A program made the translations under genes and the position numbers. The notes under the pieces were generated by a model that was not told the origin of the DNA, searched no databases, and saw only the letters and a list, made by a program, of their open reading frames with translations. Source: Ruminococcaceae bacterium UBA5406 (GTDB lineage Bacteria > Bacillota > Clostridia > Oscillospirales > Acutalibacteraceae). Taken from it: a stretch of DNA of 64,000 bases. The stretch covers positions 136,374-200,373 of the forward strand of contig DHNW01000007.1 in assembly GCA_002407675.1 (NCBI GenBank), in the 5' to 3' direction. Shown piece after piece: positions 6,725 through 15,122 of this stretch. The number at the start of each line of letters is the position of its first letter. Positions within the stretch are counted from its first letter, which is position 1.

Positions 6725-8578
6725 TCACATAAAAATAAAATTTTTGATAATATCACTATTTGAAGTAAATCGTAAAGCACTGTTAATACACCGATCTATT
6801 AGGGGAAAATCTAACTCTTGCTTAATCATATTATTATAATCAGTAGAGTTCATTCTACAAAACTCTTCCATATATGTTCCAGTTATATTTTTGAAAAAAT
6901 CATATATAGTACTTAATCGCTCTGTATCACTAAATAGATAATTAAATTTTGCATTTCTAGCATCTGGGTTATCCGATTTAAATGTAGAACCAATGAATCC
7001 AATTAAATAATATGATATAGGAATCCTTTTATCTGCACTTTTTTTCTTCTCGGCCTCTGCTTTTGCAAACAATAAATAAATTTCTAGCATTTGATTTGTT
7101 GTAAATTTTTCTGATATGTTTAGAGAAAAGTTTTTGTATAAAGGACTATTGGGCTTAAGTACTGAACTTCCTTTTCTAAAAGCTATGTACCCGTTTTTCT
7201 CAAAAGCCAATAGCACCTTTAAAAGCTTTTCTAGCGGTACCATAATATCTATTAATCTATCACAAGGTAGTAAAAACCGACCTAGAAACACTTTACTTCT
7301 GCTATATAATTCAGCAAGCTTCGCTTTATCATTATGAAATTTTGTCATAAATTCGTTTTTATCGCTTGGTTTAACGAGAAGTAAAAAGCCACGTGAAATA
7401 AAATCTGTTTGGAGGTTCTTAAAAAAGTCATGTTTTGATGCAAATGCTTTATCGTTTATACCATTTTGACTATTTGTATATCTAACGATATTCTTTTCCA
7501 AATCTTTTTTTTCTATTCTAGTTAATTGATCTAAAACAAATACCTTTACGAGAACATAAGTTTTATTAAATTCTTTTCTCATTTGTTCATTACTGTAATG
7601 AGACAAAACCTCAGCAATAGAATTTATAGTTTGACAGCCATTAACGATTTGCGGATTTTTTAATTCAAATCCATAATGGTTATCTAATTTATTTATTGCA
7701 AAATGTTCTGAACCACGTAATGTTTTACAGTCTTCACAAATAATTGTAATGCCATTGTTATAATAGAAAAAATTTTCCCTATCACTAGGAGATTTTAAAG
7801 TCGTTATAATACCATTATTGATGCCCCTTGTTCCTAAAAATTCACGTATATTTTCTTCAAATATTTCATAATTTTTTTCTAAGGCTTTTTGGTACATATT
7901 ATACAGATCGGCGACATTCACCATTACATAACGTAAATCAATCATCCAATCCATTCCATAATCTTTTGGACGTACATCTAGTGACGTCGCTGAATATTTA
8001 GTCGGCAGCGTTGCTACAAATGATACCTTATTTGTAAAACGGTCTCCATAATATATTGATTTAATGTCTTTAAGCCGATATAATTTTGCACCAACAAACG
8101 CTTTTACTTTCTCATTAGAAAAATTAAAAGTTGAAAATAAATCATCCGCAATTTTATTTTGTAAGTTATTGGTTACATAAAAATGAAGCCATATTTTATA
8201 TTCGCTATCGCTACTAACACGATCGAATATTTTTTGCAATTCAGGTGATCTTTTATAATTGCCCGCAGAGAGAACTTTTAGAGGTGTTATAAGAAAATCA
8301 GCAATTTCTTCTCTTGTAATTGAAGTGCTTTCATCATAATATTTATTTTGTATTATAAATAATTCCTTTGTGTCTTCATAATGAACAAAACAATCAATAC
8401 CTTTATCATTTATATCTGTTACAAAAGTCGGAATCATTTCTTCATCTATACTATATAATTTATTCAGTATCCAATAATTAAATGTAAATGCATTACTAGT
8501 TAATCTTTTATCTAAATACGAATAATCTTGTTGAATAAGACGTATATCCTCTTTTATTTGTTGCATAAAGCTATCCAT
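6725..8578 (-). CDS. AIPR-family (abortive phage infection) protein with nuclease-like N-terminus
   Basis: A 617-residue protein in AT-rich DNA at the left end of the prophage. The central region has the AIPR hallmarks NNGITIICE (about 274-282) and NPQIVNGCQT (about 308-317). Near the N-terminus, GIDCFVHY followed by ELFIIQNKYY (D62, Q77, K79) resembles a PD-(D/E)xK-type nuclease core with a Q variant; this is inference. AIPR proteins are associated with phage resistance, so a superinfection-exclusion role during lysogeny is plausible. The frame is open to a TTG at 8617, but the promoter's -10 box ends at 8619, so the start is taken as ATG 8578 with a GGAAGGATG site. It has its own promoter and faces attL. 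Confidence 0.85.
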   Translation of the reverse strand: MDSFMQQIKEDIRLIQQDYSYLDKRLTSNAFTFNYWILNKLYSIDEEMIPTFVTDINDKGIDCFVHYEDTKELFIIQNKYYDESTSITREEIADFLITPLKVLSAGNYKRSPELQKIFDRVSSDSEYKIWLHFYVTNNLQNKIADDLFSTFNFSNEKVKAFVGAKLYRLKDIKSIYYGDRFTNKVSFVATLPTKYSATSLDVRPKDYGMDWMIDLRYVMVNVADLYNMYQKALEKNYEIFEENIREFLGTRGINNGIITTLKSPSDRENFFYYNNGITIICEDCKTLRGSEHFAINKLDNHYGFELKNPQIVNGCQTINSIAEVLSHYSNEQMRKEFNKTYVLVKVFVLDQLTRIEKKDLEKNIVRYTNSQNGINDKAFASKHDFFKNLQTDFISRGFLLLVKPSDKNEFMTKFHNDKAKLAELYSRSKVFLGRFLLPCDRLIDIMVPLEKLLKVLLAFEKNGYIAFRKGSSVLKPNSPLYKNFSLNISEKFTTNQMLEIYLLFAKAEAEKKKSADKRIPISYYLIGFIGSTFKSDNPDARNAKFNYLFSDTERLSTIYDFFKNITGTYMEEFCRMNSTDYNNMIKQELDFPLIDRCINSALRFTSNSDIIKNFIFM

Positions 8579-8618
8579 AATTAAAGGCTCATCCTTCCAA
8601 TCAAAATTATTTTCCAAT

Positions 8619-8647
8619 ATTATACGCTTATTTTATGTGTTATACAA
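8619..8647 (-). promoter_or_regulatory. Promoter of the AIPR gene
   Basis: On the minus strand TTGTAT (8642-8647), a 17-nt spacer and TATAAT (8619-8624). Transcription would start near 8612, 34 nt before the chosen ATG. Confidence 0.6.
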
Positions 8648-8752
8648 GATTTTCATAGTCAAAATTAACGATTTTTATCAGAATAGATAATATAATGTAA
8701 TTTTTTATCCATGCTCATACATTTTCCAACAGCCTTTTAAATGACCTTGAGA

Positions 8753-8785
8753 TAAAAATAGGCCCTCGGATTGCTCCGGAGGCTG
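8753..8785 (-). terminator. Second, duplicated late-operon terminator
   Basis: The minus-strand hairpin GCCTCCGGA-gcaa-TCCGAGGGC is followed by a T-rich run. It is nearly a copy of the terminator 120 bp to the right. The stretch between them (8786-8871) shows no gene. A further 105 bp (8648-8752) up to the AIPR promoter also holds nothing recognisable. Confidence 0.75.
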
Positions 8786-8871
8786 TTGCTTTACAAATCC
8801 GCTACTAAATAGTAAATTACTTGACTTAGGTGCTATCTCTCGATCGCTCTAAAGCGCTAAAGTTCACAGCG

Positions 8872-8905
8872 TAAAAAAATAGGCCCCGGATTGCTCCGGA
8901 GGCCG
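8872..8905 (-). terminator. Terminator of the prophage late operon
   Basis: The minus-strand hairpin GGCCTCCGGA-gcaa-TCCGGGGCC is followed by TATTTTTTT, about 20 nt after the holin gene stop. Confidence 0.9.
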
Positions 8906-8924
8906 TTGTCATGTCTATCCTGTT

Positions 8925-9440
8925 TTACGCTGCGCTCTTTCCGCCGTCCGCCTGCGCTGTCCCGCTGATCGCTTTCTGTGCGGCCTGTACCGCTTCGGCT
9001 GCGGACTGCAAGGCTTTGGCCGCGTTGTCCTGCTCTGCCTTCGCTGCGGCGGATTTTTCCGCCAGTGCTTCGGACGTTAAGGCCGCTTTGCCTTTGTTGA
9101 CTTCTCCTGCTACAGCCTGCCGGAGCTGGACAATTTCGTCGTCCGTGATATCCGGCAGCACCTTGTGGATTTCTTCGGTGAATTTCGCCTGAGCTGCTTC
9201 AAAGGTTTTCGCCACGCTGGGCGTAATGCGGAAATACTCGTCTACAGCGCCCCACACCTGTTTGGCCACAGCCAACCGCTGGTTGTATGTATCCGCGCCC
9301 ATTTTGGCGGCGACTGCGTCCTTTTTGCGCTGGATAAGTTTGACGCCCGCGTCACCGAGAGCCTTAATCACGGCCACCAGCACTGCCACAAGGGCCGTGA
9401 CGGCTACCGGGACAACTGCACTAATAATCTGCTGAACCAT
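8925..9440 (-). CDS. Phage holin, LLH-like
   Basis: A 171-residue protein with one long N-terminal hydrophobic segment (about residues 4-28, IISAVVPVAVTALVAVLVAV), then a charged Ala/Lys-rich helical tail with predicted coiled coil. The pattern fits the LLH family of phage holins, which permeabilise the membrane so endolysin reaches the wall. It lies last in the late operon, downstream of a second small membrane protein and the lysozyme. A GTG three codons upstream is a possible alternative start; ATG 9440 is better spaced from AGAAAGTG. Confidence 0.75.
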   Translation of the reverse strand: MVQQIISAVVPVAVTALVAVLVAVIKALGDAGVKLIQRKKDAVAAKMGADTYNQRLAVAKQVWGAVDEYFRITPSVAKTFEAAQAKFTEEIHKVLPDITDDEIVQLRQAVAGEVNKGKAALTSEALAEKSAAAKAEQDNAAKALQSAAEAVQAAQKAISGTAQADGGKSAA

Positions 9441-9472
9441 AAGTATCACACTTTCTGCCGGGGTTTACCCAG

Positions 9473-9802
9473 CTATTGTTTTTCAGCCGATTCTATCGGC
9501 AATTGATTGACGCGCTCAAATAACCGCTTGCCTGTCCCATTACCGCCCAACGTTGCATATGGTTTATAAAGATAGTTGATGTTATCCATTTCATCTACAT
9601 TTATTCTGCCTTTTGTCAGGGCAATAGAACAAGCGCGGAAAAGTCCGTCATGGAGCAGTGCAAGCATCCCCTCTTTAATCGCCGCCTGCTCTGCTTCCTG
9701 CGCCTTCTGCCGCTTTCGCAGACGGTTGACGGCCCACCCCATCGCACCCGTCAGGGCACCGAACAGGGCGCCCAGCCAATACTTCACAATCCAGTCCCGC
9801 AC
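9473..9802 (-). CDS. Small membrane protein of the lysis module (possible holin or antiholin)
   Basis: A 109-residue protein with an amphipathic start (MRDWIVKYW), a short hydrophobic Gly/Ala-rich segment (LGALFGALTGAMGWAV, about 10-25) and a soluble helical remainder. It lies between lysozyme and holin, so a role in lysis timing or endolysin export is likely, but no specific family is recognised. It ends with TAG, which shows that TAG is used as a stop in this prophage. Confidence 0.65.
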   Translation of the reverse strand: MRDWIVKYWLGALFGALTGAMGWAVNRLRKRQKAQEAEQAAIKEGMLALLHDGLFRACSIALTKGRINVDEMDNINYLYKPYATLGGNGTGKRLFERVNQLPIESAEKQ

Positions 9803-9812
9803 TTTTCCCGCC

Positions 9813-10685
9813 TCATTTCACGCGAACCATGAACTGTTTCGGCCCGCCGTTGATGTAGATGCCCACGCAGTCGCCGGGCTTGCCGATCGGGACAAAGTAG
9901 TAATACCACTTTCCCCCGCCGCTGCTGCGCGGCAGGATGGTTACCTCGTCCGGCGTCCCGGCAGCAACCTTTGGCGCATCTTTACAGATAATTTCCGCCT
10001 GATACGCTTTTCCGCGGGCGATCTCGACAGTACCGGATGTGTCGCAGGTGTAATTCGGCGCGGAAACTGTGTTGATGCCCTTATAGCACACATCCATATC
10101 GACGCTGCCGGAGATCCCCGGGACGCTTCCCCTGCTGCTCCACTGCCACATATCGTAAGCGTTGGAACGGTCGGTGTTGTCCGGCGTCGCACGGCTGTAA
10201 GCCGCGCCCCAGATCAGCAGACCGGCTTTGCGGCAGGCATCCACGTCAATTAAGCTCCGGAGCCATGACGCGCTGGAATAGACGTACACCGGGCAGGTGT
10301 ATCCTGCTGCGCGGATGGCTTTGCAGATCGTGATAACACGGGCGGTAATGGCCGCCTTGCCCAGACTGGATATTTCCGGGATGGTAACACCATTCTTGCG
10401 CGGGTTTTCAACGTCGATCGCAAGGCAGCAGTAAGGCCCGTGGCCATCAATTGCCGCCAGAAAGTCATGCGCCTGCCGGTCAATCGGCGTCGCCCGAAGA
10501 AAGTGATAGGCGCCTACGGACAGGCCTGCGGCACGGGCGGCGGTTATGTTGGCGGCAAAGGATGCGTCGGCGAAATTGACGCCCTCCGTCGCCTTGTGGA
10601 TTATATAGCCGATACCGGCACGCTTGACCGCCGCAAAATCCGGGCGGCCTGTCCCGTTGTAGATATCAATGCCCTTGATTGCCAT
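9813..10685 (-). CDS. Endolysin, GH25 lysozyme
   Basis: A 290-residue peptidoglycan muramidase. Residues 1 to about 200 form the GH25 barrel: GIDIYNGTGRPDF at the start, GAYHFLRA, then the catalytic-type AIDVENP near 91-97 and MWQWSS. The C-terminal 85 residues form a small beta-rich domain, probably wall-binding. It cuts MurNAc-GlcNAc links to release virions. It follows the tail genes after a terminator-like hairpin and precedes the two small membrane proteins of the lysis module. Confidence 0.93.
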   Translation of the reverse strand: MAIKGIDIYNGTGRPDFAAVKRAGIGYIIHKATEGVNFADASFAANITAARAAGLSVGAYHFLRATPIDRQAHDFLAAIDGHGPYCCLAIDVENPRKNGVTIPEISSLGKAAITARVITICKAIRAAGYTCPVYVYSSASWLRSLIDVDACRKAGLLIWGAAYSRATPDNTDRSNAYDMWQWSSRGSVPGISGSVDMDVCYKGINTVSAPNYTCDTSGTVEIARGKAYQAEIICKDAPKVAAGTPDEVTILPRSSGGGKWYYYFVPIGKPGDCVGIYINGGPKQFMVRVK

Positions 10686-10710
10686 AAAATCAATCCTTTC
10701 ACCCTACCGG

Positions 10711-10750
10711 TAAAAACCGGGGAAAGTTGCCCCCAAAAGAGCAACTTTCC
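10711..10750 (-). terminator. Terminator-like hairpin between tail and lysis genes
   Basis: The minus-strand GGAAAGTTGC pairs perfectly with GCAACTTTCC and is followed by CCGGTTTTT. It may attenuate rather than stop lysis transcription. A short frame just upstream (about 10757-10791) encodes ITGQDYAA before a stop, resembling the end of XkdX-like proteins, and may be a remnant. Confidence 0.55.
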
Positions 10751-10791
10751 GCAAAATATTTTACGCGGCGTAGTCCTGCCCCGTGATCTGC

Positions 10792-12435
10792 TCATTTATC
10801 CTCCCGCGTTCCAATTGTCAGCACAAAATAATCAAAATTTATGTCTGCGCTTTCCGGATAAGCAGACAGTTCTATTTCACCGTGTTTATTTAAGGCCACT
10901 TCTTCTTTATACTCACTCCCAATATTCCGATCATCTGGAACCATTTTTCCAATAACGAACATCGGATCTGTAATCGTTTGAGGTTGCAGAATTTCGTTGT
11001 ATCGATTTCCCCCCATAACGTAACCTGTTGAACCCGTTATCCATTCCAATATTAATCCGTTGGGCAGTGCGGTATAGCCGCTGGGGCCAAAGCTATGTCC
11101 GGGGTCAATAATGTCTGCTGCGGGTGTGCCATCCAGTTCTAAGGCGTTTCCGGCATTGTCAGCATTTACAGCGTTTTCGGCTTTTCCAGATCCGTCACCC
11201 GATGCAATACCCTTTGCAATCAACTGAGCCAAAGTAATATTAGCTGACAACGGCAGATCAAGAATGGTTCGGGTCTGCGGAACGTACTTTTTATCTGCGT
11301 CCGTTGTCTTCTGATACCCGGTCAGGTCTACCGACGTTGCTTCCCACGCGGAGCCGTTCCAGATATACGCTACTTCCCCGACAAGGTGCCCTTTGCTGTC
11401 ACCGGAAGGATAGGCGGATTCTAAGGCCGATAAAGTATCGTAGCTTTTGCTGTACTCAAACGGATCTCCCTTGTCGCCTTTGTCTCCCTTTTCGCCGGTG
11501 TCGCCTTTTTCGCCTTTCCATGGTTTTCCGGCATCCGCATAAGCCGTTCCATTCCAGCTTTCCCAGTTGCCGTTGTCGCCGTACTGCGGTACATGGTTGG
11601 CATTGTCCGCCGCCGTACTGGCTGCGCTCGCGGCACTATTAGCGCCGCTTGTGGCCGTGTCCGCGCTGGAAATTGCCACTTCGGTATCCGTCTGCCGCTT
11701 ATTTTCGGCAGTGACACGGGATTCCTCCGCTGCCGCCCTTGCCTGTTCTGCCGTTTTCCGCGCTGATTCATTGCTTTCACGGGTGGTTTCGGCATCTGTG
11801 CGGGAAGTTTCGGCAGTTTTGCGGCGGCTTTCATTGCTTTGCCTCGTTGTTTCCTGCGACTGCCGGGTGGTTTCATTGGCCTGTCTTGTCGATTCATTGC
11901 CCTGCCGCGTATCCTCATTTGCCGTCACCGTTGAAATTGCCGTATTGGCGTTGTCTACGGCGGTCTGCGCGTCGGTTACAGACTTCTCCACACTGTTCAG
12001 GGCCTTTACGAGACTGTCAAACTCGTCGGAACTCTCAATGCTGTCAAGATCGGATTCCTGTACCACCAGTGTAAGACCGATCACTTTCAGCACGGAATTA
12101 TCCGGTTTGGTTATGTAAATCTGCGCTGAAACGTTTCCGACGGCTGCCGTGGCCTGCTGCGGAAGCACAAACGAGGCTTTCCCGTTTGCCGCGTCCGTAA
12201 TTGTCCCGTCGCTTAAAGTCTGCGTTCCGTCCGGCTTCTTGCAGTACAGCCGCACCGTAGCTCCCGTAAGGTCAATCGGCCTGTCAACGCTTGCCGCGTT
12301 AAAAGAGCCGTCAGTCTGCCCGGTGCGGTCAACCAGCGCCGCATTGATTGTCCGGCCTTCCGACTCGCCCTGCACGGCCAGTACCGGCACATAGTTTTGT
12401 TCCCACGCGTTTAAAGTAATATCAATATCGGTCAT
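10792..12435 (-). CDS. Baseplate upper protein (BppU-like) / tail fibre
   Basis: A 547-residue structural protein. The first about 135 residues (ITLNAWEQNYVPVLAVQGES, DLTGATVRLYCKKPDG) match BppU-type N-terminal domains. Residues about 170-270 are a coiled coil built from short repeats of the form TRQxNE/TRxxAE. A collagen-like run (GEKGDTGEKGDKGDKGDP) follows, then a C-terminal head that presumably contacts the host surface. It lies directly after the tail-tip protein gene. The receptor is unknown. Confidence 0.8.
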   Translation of the reverse strand: MTDIDITLNAWEQNYVPVLAVQGESEGRTINAALVDRTGQTDGSFNAASVDRPIDLTGATVRLYCKKPDGTQTLSDGTITDAANGKASFVLPQQATAAVGNVSAQIYITKPDNSVLKVIGLTLVVQESDLDSIESSDEFDSLVKALNSVEKSVTDAQTAVDNANTAISTVTANEDTRQGNESTRQANETTRQSQETTRQSNESRRKTAETSRTDAETTRESNESARKTAEQARAAAEESRVTAENKRQTDTEVAISSADTATSGANSAASAASTAADNANHVPQYGDNGNWESWNGTAYADAGKPWKGEKGDTGEKGDKGDKGDPFEYSKSYDTLSALESAYPSGDSKGHLVGEVAYIWNGSAWEATSVDLTGYQKTTDADKKYVPQTRTILDLPLSANITLAQLIAKGIASGDGSGKAENAVNADNAGNALELDGTPAADIIDPGHSFGPSGYTALPNGLILEWITGSTGYVMGGNRYNEILQPQTITDPMFVIGKMVPDDRNIGSEYKEEVALNKHGEIELSAYPESADINFDYFVLTIGTREDK

Positions 12436-12449
12436 GTGTTAGTCACCCC

Positions 12450-14216
12450 TTAATATGTTCCGGTAAATAGTCCGTTTTTAAACGACAAGCCTACTTTGTC
12501 TCCGCCCGCGCCCATAACCTTAACGTCGTGCGTTTCGCCCGTTTGGCCGTTAATCGACAGGTCGCCGTCCATAGACAGGTCGCCGTCCATAGACAGGTCG
12601 CCTAACATAGACAGGTCGCCTTCCACATACAGATCTCTGGTTACTCCGAGATTTCCCTTCACGGAAACATTACCTGTTTGCATACTGCCTTGATACCCGC
12701 CGATCTGGATTTCAGATCCGTTCAAAAACATACCGCTTGCTTCTCCACATTCGGGGCCGGTTATTTCCGCCCCTCCGGGAAGCCGCAGATCGCCTTTAAA
12801 CGTGCCGCCGCTCAGATAAAATTTTCCGCTGTCAAGATCGAGCCACCATGAGCCGTCATTTGCTTCAATCCTGCCAGTGCTGATACAGGCTCCGTCAATT
12901 GTCGTGTCGCCGTTTCTCAAATTGGAGATTTTGACAAGGCCATTAAGCTCCAGCTTATCTGCACTGATTTTGATTGCCTCCGGAGAGATATTGATTTCGG
13001 CAATCAGTTTCCCTTTGTCGGCTTTCAGCGTGATTTCTCCATTAAGCTGTGTGATCTCCGTTTTGGCTTCTTCAACTCCGGCGCTTGCTTCATCGGCTGT
13101 CTGCTGGGCTTTATCTGCCGCTGCCTGTGCTTTGTCGGCCTTAGAAAACCGCTGGGATTGGTTTTCCTCTTTGGATTCGGCGGAAGCATAGTAAGTTTCA
13201 TTTTCCCCGACTGAAAACTCCACTTTGGTGACGAAGGTCCGGTAGGAATTCCCGCTCTTATCGGTCATATGCAAAATGTCCCCGGCTTCAATGGCAGGAT
13301 TGGAAAGCGAGGTCGCTTCACACGGGCGGAATGCCGTTCCAATCAGCTTCGTCCCGAGTGTGTTTACAAGGCTTTGCAAATTATCCTGCGCAAGCGGATT
13401 GTCCCGGATCCGCAGCACGAAGTCATTTGTGCCGGCGGAATACACGGTATTGGAATCGTCATTCCCCTGAATCTGCACACCGGTTATTACGGTGTCATTG
13501 TCGCTGATAGTCAGGTTCACCGGCAGGTTTCCGATATCATAATCTGCATCGCCGGTTTCATACCAACGGATTTCCACAGCGCCGCCCGTATTGCACCGGG
13601 CAAAGCACCCGGCGAGCTGGGCGACATAGGAGAGGATTTCCCGGCAGGTTACCGCCGAATCCGACGGGCGCTTTGCAACGGAATAGGTACTGTTTGGGAA
13701 TGCAGCCGTTGCTAATTTCACACCACATACGGAGCAAACGTCTGCCGCGATCTGCCCCAGCGTTGCCGGATAGCCCAGCGTGCTGCGGGAATAAGGCACA
13801 TCAAATTTTGAGAGGTTATCCTCAGCCGTGAGCTGTATGGCAGATCCGCGTGCAGGAGCCGACAGCACATTAAAAACACCTTTGGGAATTTTCTCAATGA
13901 TTTCCCCGTCTTTCCAATGGACCGCAGTTGTTACGCCTACCCACGGTTTTATGACGGCACCCTTAAAATTAAACCGGTTAAATTCCCCTTCGTAGTTGTT
14001 CAGCGTCATCTGCAATTCATTGATAATGGCGGAACCGAGTTCGAATGCGCTGGTGTCCGACACGGCATCATCAATCTGCATGGCACCATCAGCCATGATG
14101 TTTCGGCTGTCGATTTCGATACCGGTGCCATCGGCAAAATCCACGTGGGCACCGGCATGGAATTTTCGCCTGCTGTGGGTAATGATCTTTTTAAAGCTGT
14201 CTGATGTTGGATACAT
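12450..14216 (-). CDS. Phage tail tip / minor structural protein
   Basis: A 588-residue tail protein. The N-terminal half (about 1-350) has the beta-rich look of gp27/Tal-like baseplate proteins (FADGTGIEIDSRNIMADGAM, ITGVQIQGNDDSNTVYSAGT). Next is a short coiled coil (KAQAAADKAQQTADEA), then a repetitive beta region ending in tandem GDLSMxGDLSM units. It sits between the small tail protein and the BppU-like fibre. Enzymatic activity is not evident. Confidence 0.78.
   Translation of the reverse strand: MYPTSDSFKKIITHSRRKFHAGAHVDFADGTGIEIDSRNIMADGAMQIDDAVSDTSAFELGSAIINELQMTLNNYEGEFNRFNFKGAVIKPWVGVTTAVHWKDGEIIEKIPKGVFNVLSAPARGSAIQLTAEDNLSKFDVPYSRSTLGYPATLGQIAADVCSVCGVKLATAAFPNSTYSVAKRPSDSAVTCREILSYVAQLAGCFARCNTGGAVEIRWYETGDADYDIGNLPVNLTISDNDTVITGVQIQGNDDSNTVYSAGTNDFVLRIRDNPLAQDNLQSLVNTLGTKLIGTAFRPCEATSLSNPAIEAGDILHMTDKSGNSYRTFVTKVEFSVGENETYYASAESKEENQSQRFSKADKAQAAADKAQQTADEASAGVEEAKTEITQLNGEITLKADKGKLIAEINISPEAIKISADKLELNGLVKISNLRNGDTTIDGACISTGRIEANDGSWWLDLDSGKFYLSGGTFKGDLRLPGGAEITGPECGEASGMFLNGSEIQIGGYQGSMQTGNVSVKGNLGVTRDLYVEGDLSMLGDLSMDGDLSMDGDLSINGQTGETHDVKVMGAGGDKVGLSFKNGLFTGTY
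12556..12627. repeat. Four 18-bp tandem repeats inside the tail tip gene
   Basis: Units begin at 12556, 12574, 12592 and 12610 with consensus GACAGGTCGCCGTCCATA. The first two are identical and the third and fourth diverge at the 3' end. They encode a six-residue GDLSMD repeat that could expand or contract by slippage. Confidence 0.85.
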
Positions 14217-14218
14217 GT

Positions 14219-14584
14219 TTACACCTCAATAAAGTTAAAGGATACATTCTTTACGATCTGCTGGTCCGGAAGGAGCTGCCCAACCTCAGCGGAGCGGTCA
14301 CCAACATAGAAGGTGGCCGTCCGCATGGCGTTTCTCTTAATATCGAAATAGGTCAGCCTGAAATTTTGGCCGTCGACATTCCGCAAAAGTACGGACGCTT
14401 CCGCAGCGGGCATTGCCGCCCATTTGCAGGTGAGCTTCACCTTTTGGGCAACAAAATCCGTGTGCGCCACGCCGTCCAGGGACCGCCCGGCATCCGGGCC
14501 GGAGATATCCTGCAATCCGTATGTAACACTTGCAGGGGTCTTTAACGTTATTCCGTTGACGGCCAGAATTTGTGCTAGCGTCAC
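14219..14584 (-). CDS. Small tail protein, DUF6711-like
   Basis: A 121-residue protein lying between the tape measure and tail tip genes. The opening MTLAQILAVNGITLKTPASVTYGLQDISG and the DAGRSLDG segment resemble small clostridial phage tail proteins of the DUF6711 type. It is probably a distal-tail component. No catalytic motifs are seen. Confidence 0.65.
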   Translation of the reverse strand: MTLAQILAVNGITLKTPASVTYGLQDISGPDAGRSLDGVAHTDFVAQKVKLTCKWAAMPAAEASVLLRNVDGQNFRLTYFDIKRNAMRTATFYVGDRSAEVGQLLPDQQIVKNVSFNFIEV

Positions 14585-14643
14585 ATGATTTCACCTCTTT
14601 AAAGGGCATAAAACAGCGCCGCCCGGTATGGACGGCGCTAAGA

Positions 14644-14672
14644 TTGAAATATTTTCCTTGCTGATGTAGAAT
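14644..14672 (+). promoter_or_regulatory. Promoter of plus-strand cassette 1
   Basis: TTGAAA (14644-14649), a 17-nt spacer and TAGAAT (14667-14672), opposite to the surrounding late operon. Confidence 0.6.
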
Positions 14673-14695
14673 AACGTCGGAAAGAAGGGAAAAAT

Positions 14696-14929
14696 TTGAC
14701 CGAAGAATTCAGGACTTTCAAATGCTGGCGCTATAGAATAAACACAACTATCCGATATGTGTACGAAACCGATTCTAATGGTAATCGGAAACTTATAGGT
14801 TCATACTGCTCATTACAACAGCAAGGTAAAAAGTGCTATGGTATGCAGGCAGTAGATAGACCCTGCCCTCTTGTACATCATTCGGAAGAAAGCTTATCAG
14901 CCGAAGCGTCTAAAAGTTCATCGCTGTAA
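14696..14929 (+). CDS. Small Cys-containing protein of unknown function (cassette 1)
   Basis: A 77-residue frame with TTG start preceded by GAAGGGA. It lies against the late operon and has its own promoter and terminator, which is the layout of a phage moron. The sequence has four Cys residues in the pattern C...C...C...CPLVHH and a hydrophilic Ser-rich end. A similar CPxxH ending occurs in the cassette-3 protein at 23189-23383. The function is not recognised. Its last 50 nt overlap a minus-strand candidate gene. Confidence 0.45.
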   Translation: MTEEFRTFKCWRYRINTTIRYVYETDSNGNRKLIGSYCSLQQQGKKCYGMQAVDRPCPLVHHSEESLSAEASKSSSL

Positions 14930-15036
14930 TTTGTAGGGACACAATAGCAAAAATCTCTAAAGCAGCATTCAGCACAGTGCTGCTTTACTTTTTTGCAATG
15001 CCGCTGCAATCTTTTGAAAAACTCTTTGCTGTCCAT
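14878..15036 (-). CDS. Small Cys-rich phage protein (candidate)
   Basis: A 52-residue frame with a strong AAGGAAG ribosome site 8 nt before ATG 15036. It starts MDSKEFFKRLQRHCKK, then HCAECCFRDFCYC, resembling small phage proteins with a clustered-Cys (CxxC) motif. It belongs to the minus-strand late direction, between the tape measure and small tail genes. The cassette-1 terminator hairpin lies inside it, so either both use the same DNA or this is an older gene interrupted by cassette insertion. Confidence 0.45.
   Translation of the reverse strand: MDSKEFFKRLQRHCKKVKQHCAECCFRDFCYCVPTNYSDELLDASADKLSSE
14959..14995 (+). terminator. Terminator of cassette 1
   Basis: AAAGCAGCA pairs with TGCTGCTTT around a 10-nt loop, then ACTTTTTT. 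Confidence 0.7.
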
Positions 15037-15076
15037 TTTCAGTTACTTCCTTTCTGCGCCCATCTCAGGCGCTTTC

Positions 15077-15104
15077 TTGACAAACTTTCTTGCCGTGATA
15101 GAAT
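15077..15104 (+). promoter_or_regulatory. Promoter of plus-strand cassette 2
   Basis: TTGACA (15077-15082), a 16-nt spacer and TAGAAT (15099-15104), then ATTGGC, shared with the cassette-3 promoter region. Confidence 0.65.
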
Positions 15105-15122
15105 ATTGGCGGGAGGGGAATA

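Noticed and set aside
12556..12627. CRISPR-like repeats
   Set aside because: Direct tandem units without spacers inside a coding frame; no CRISPR array or cas gene is seen in the window.
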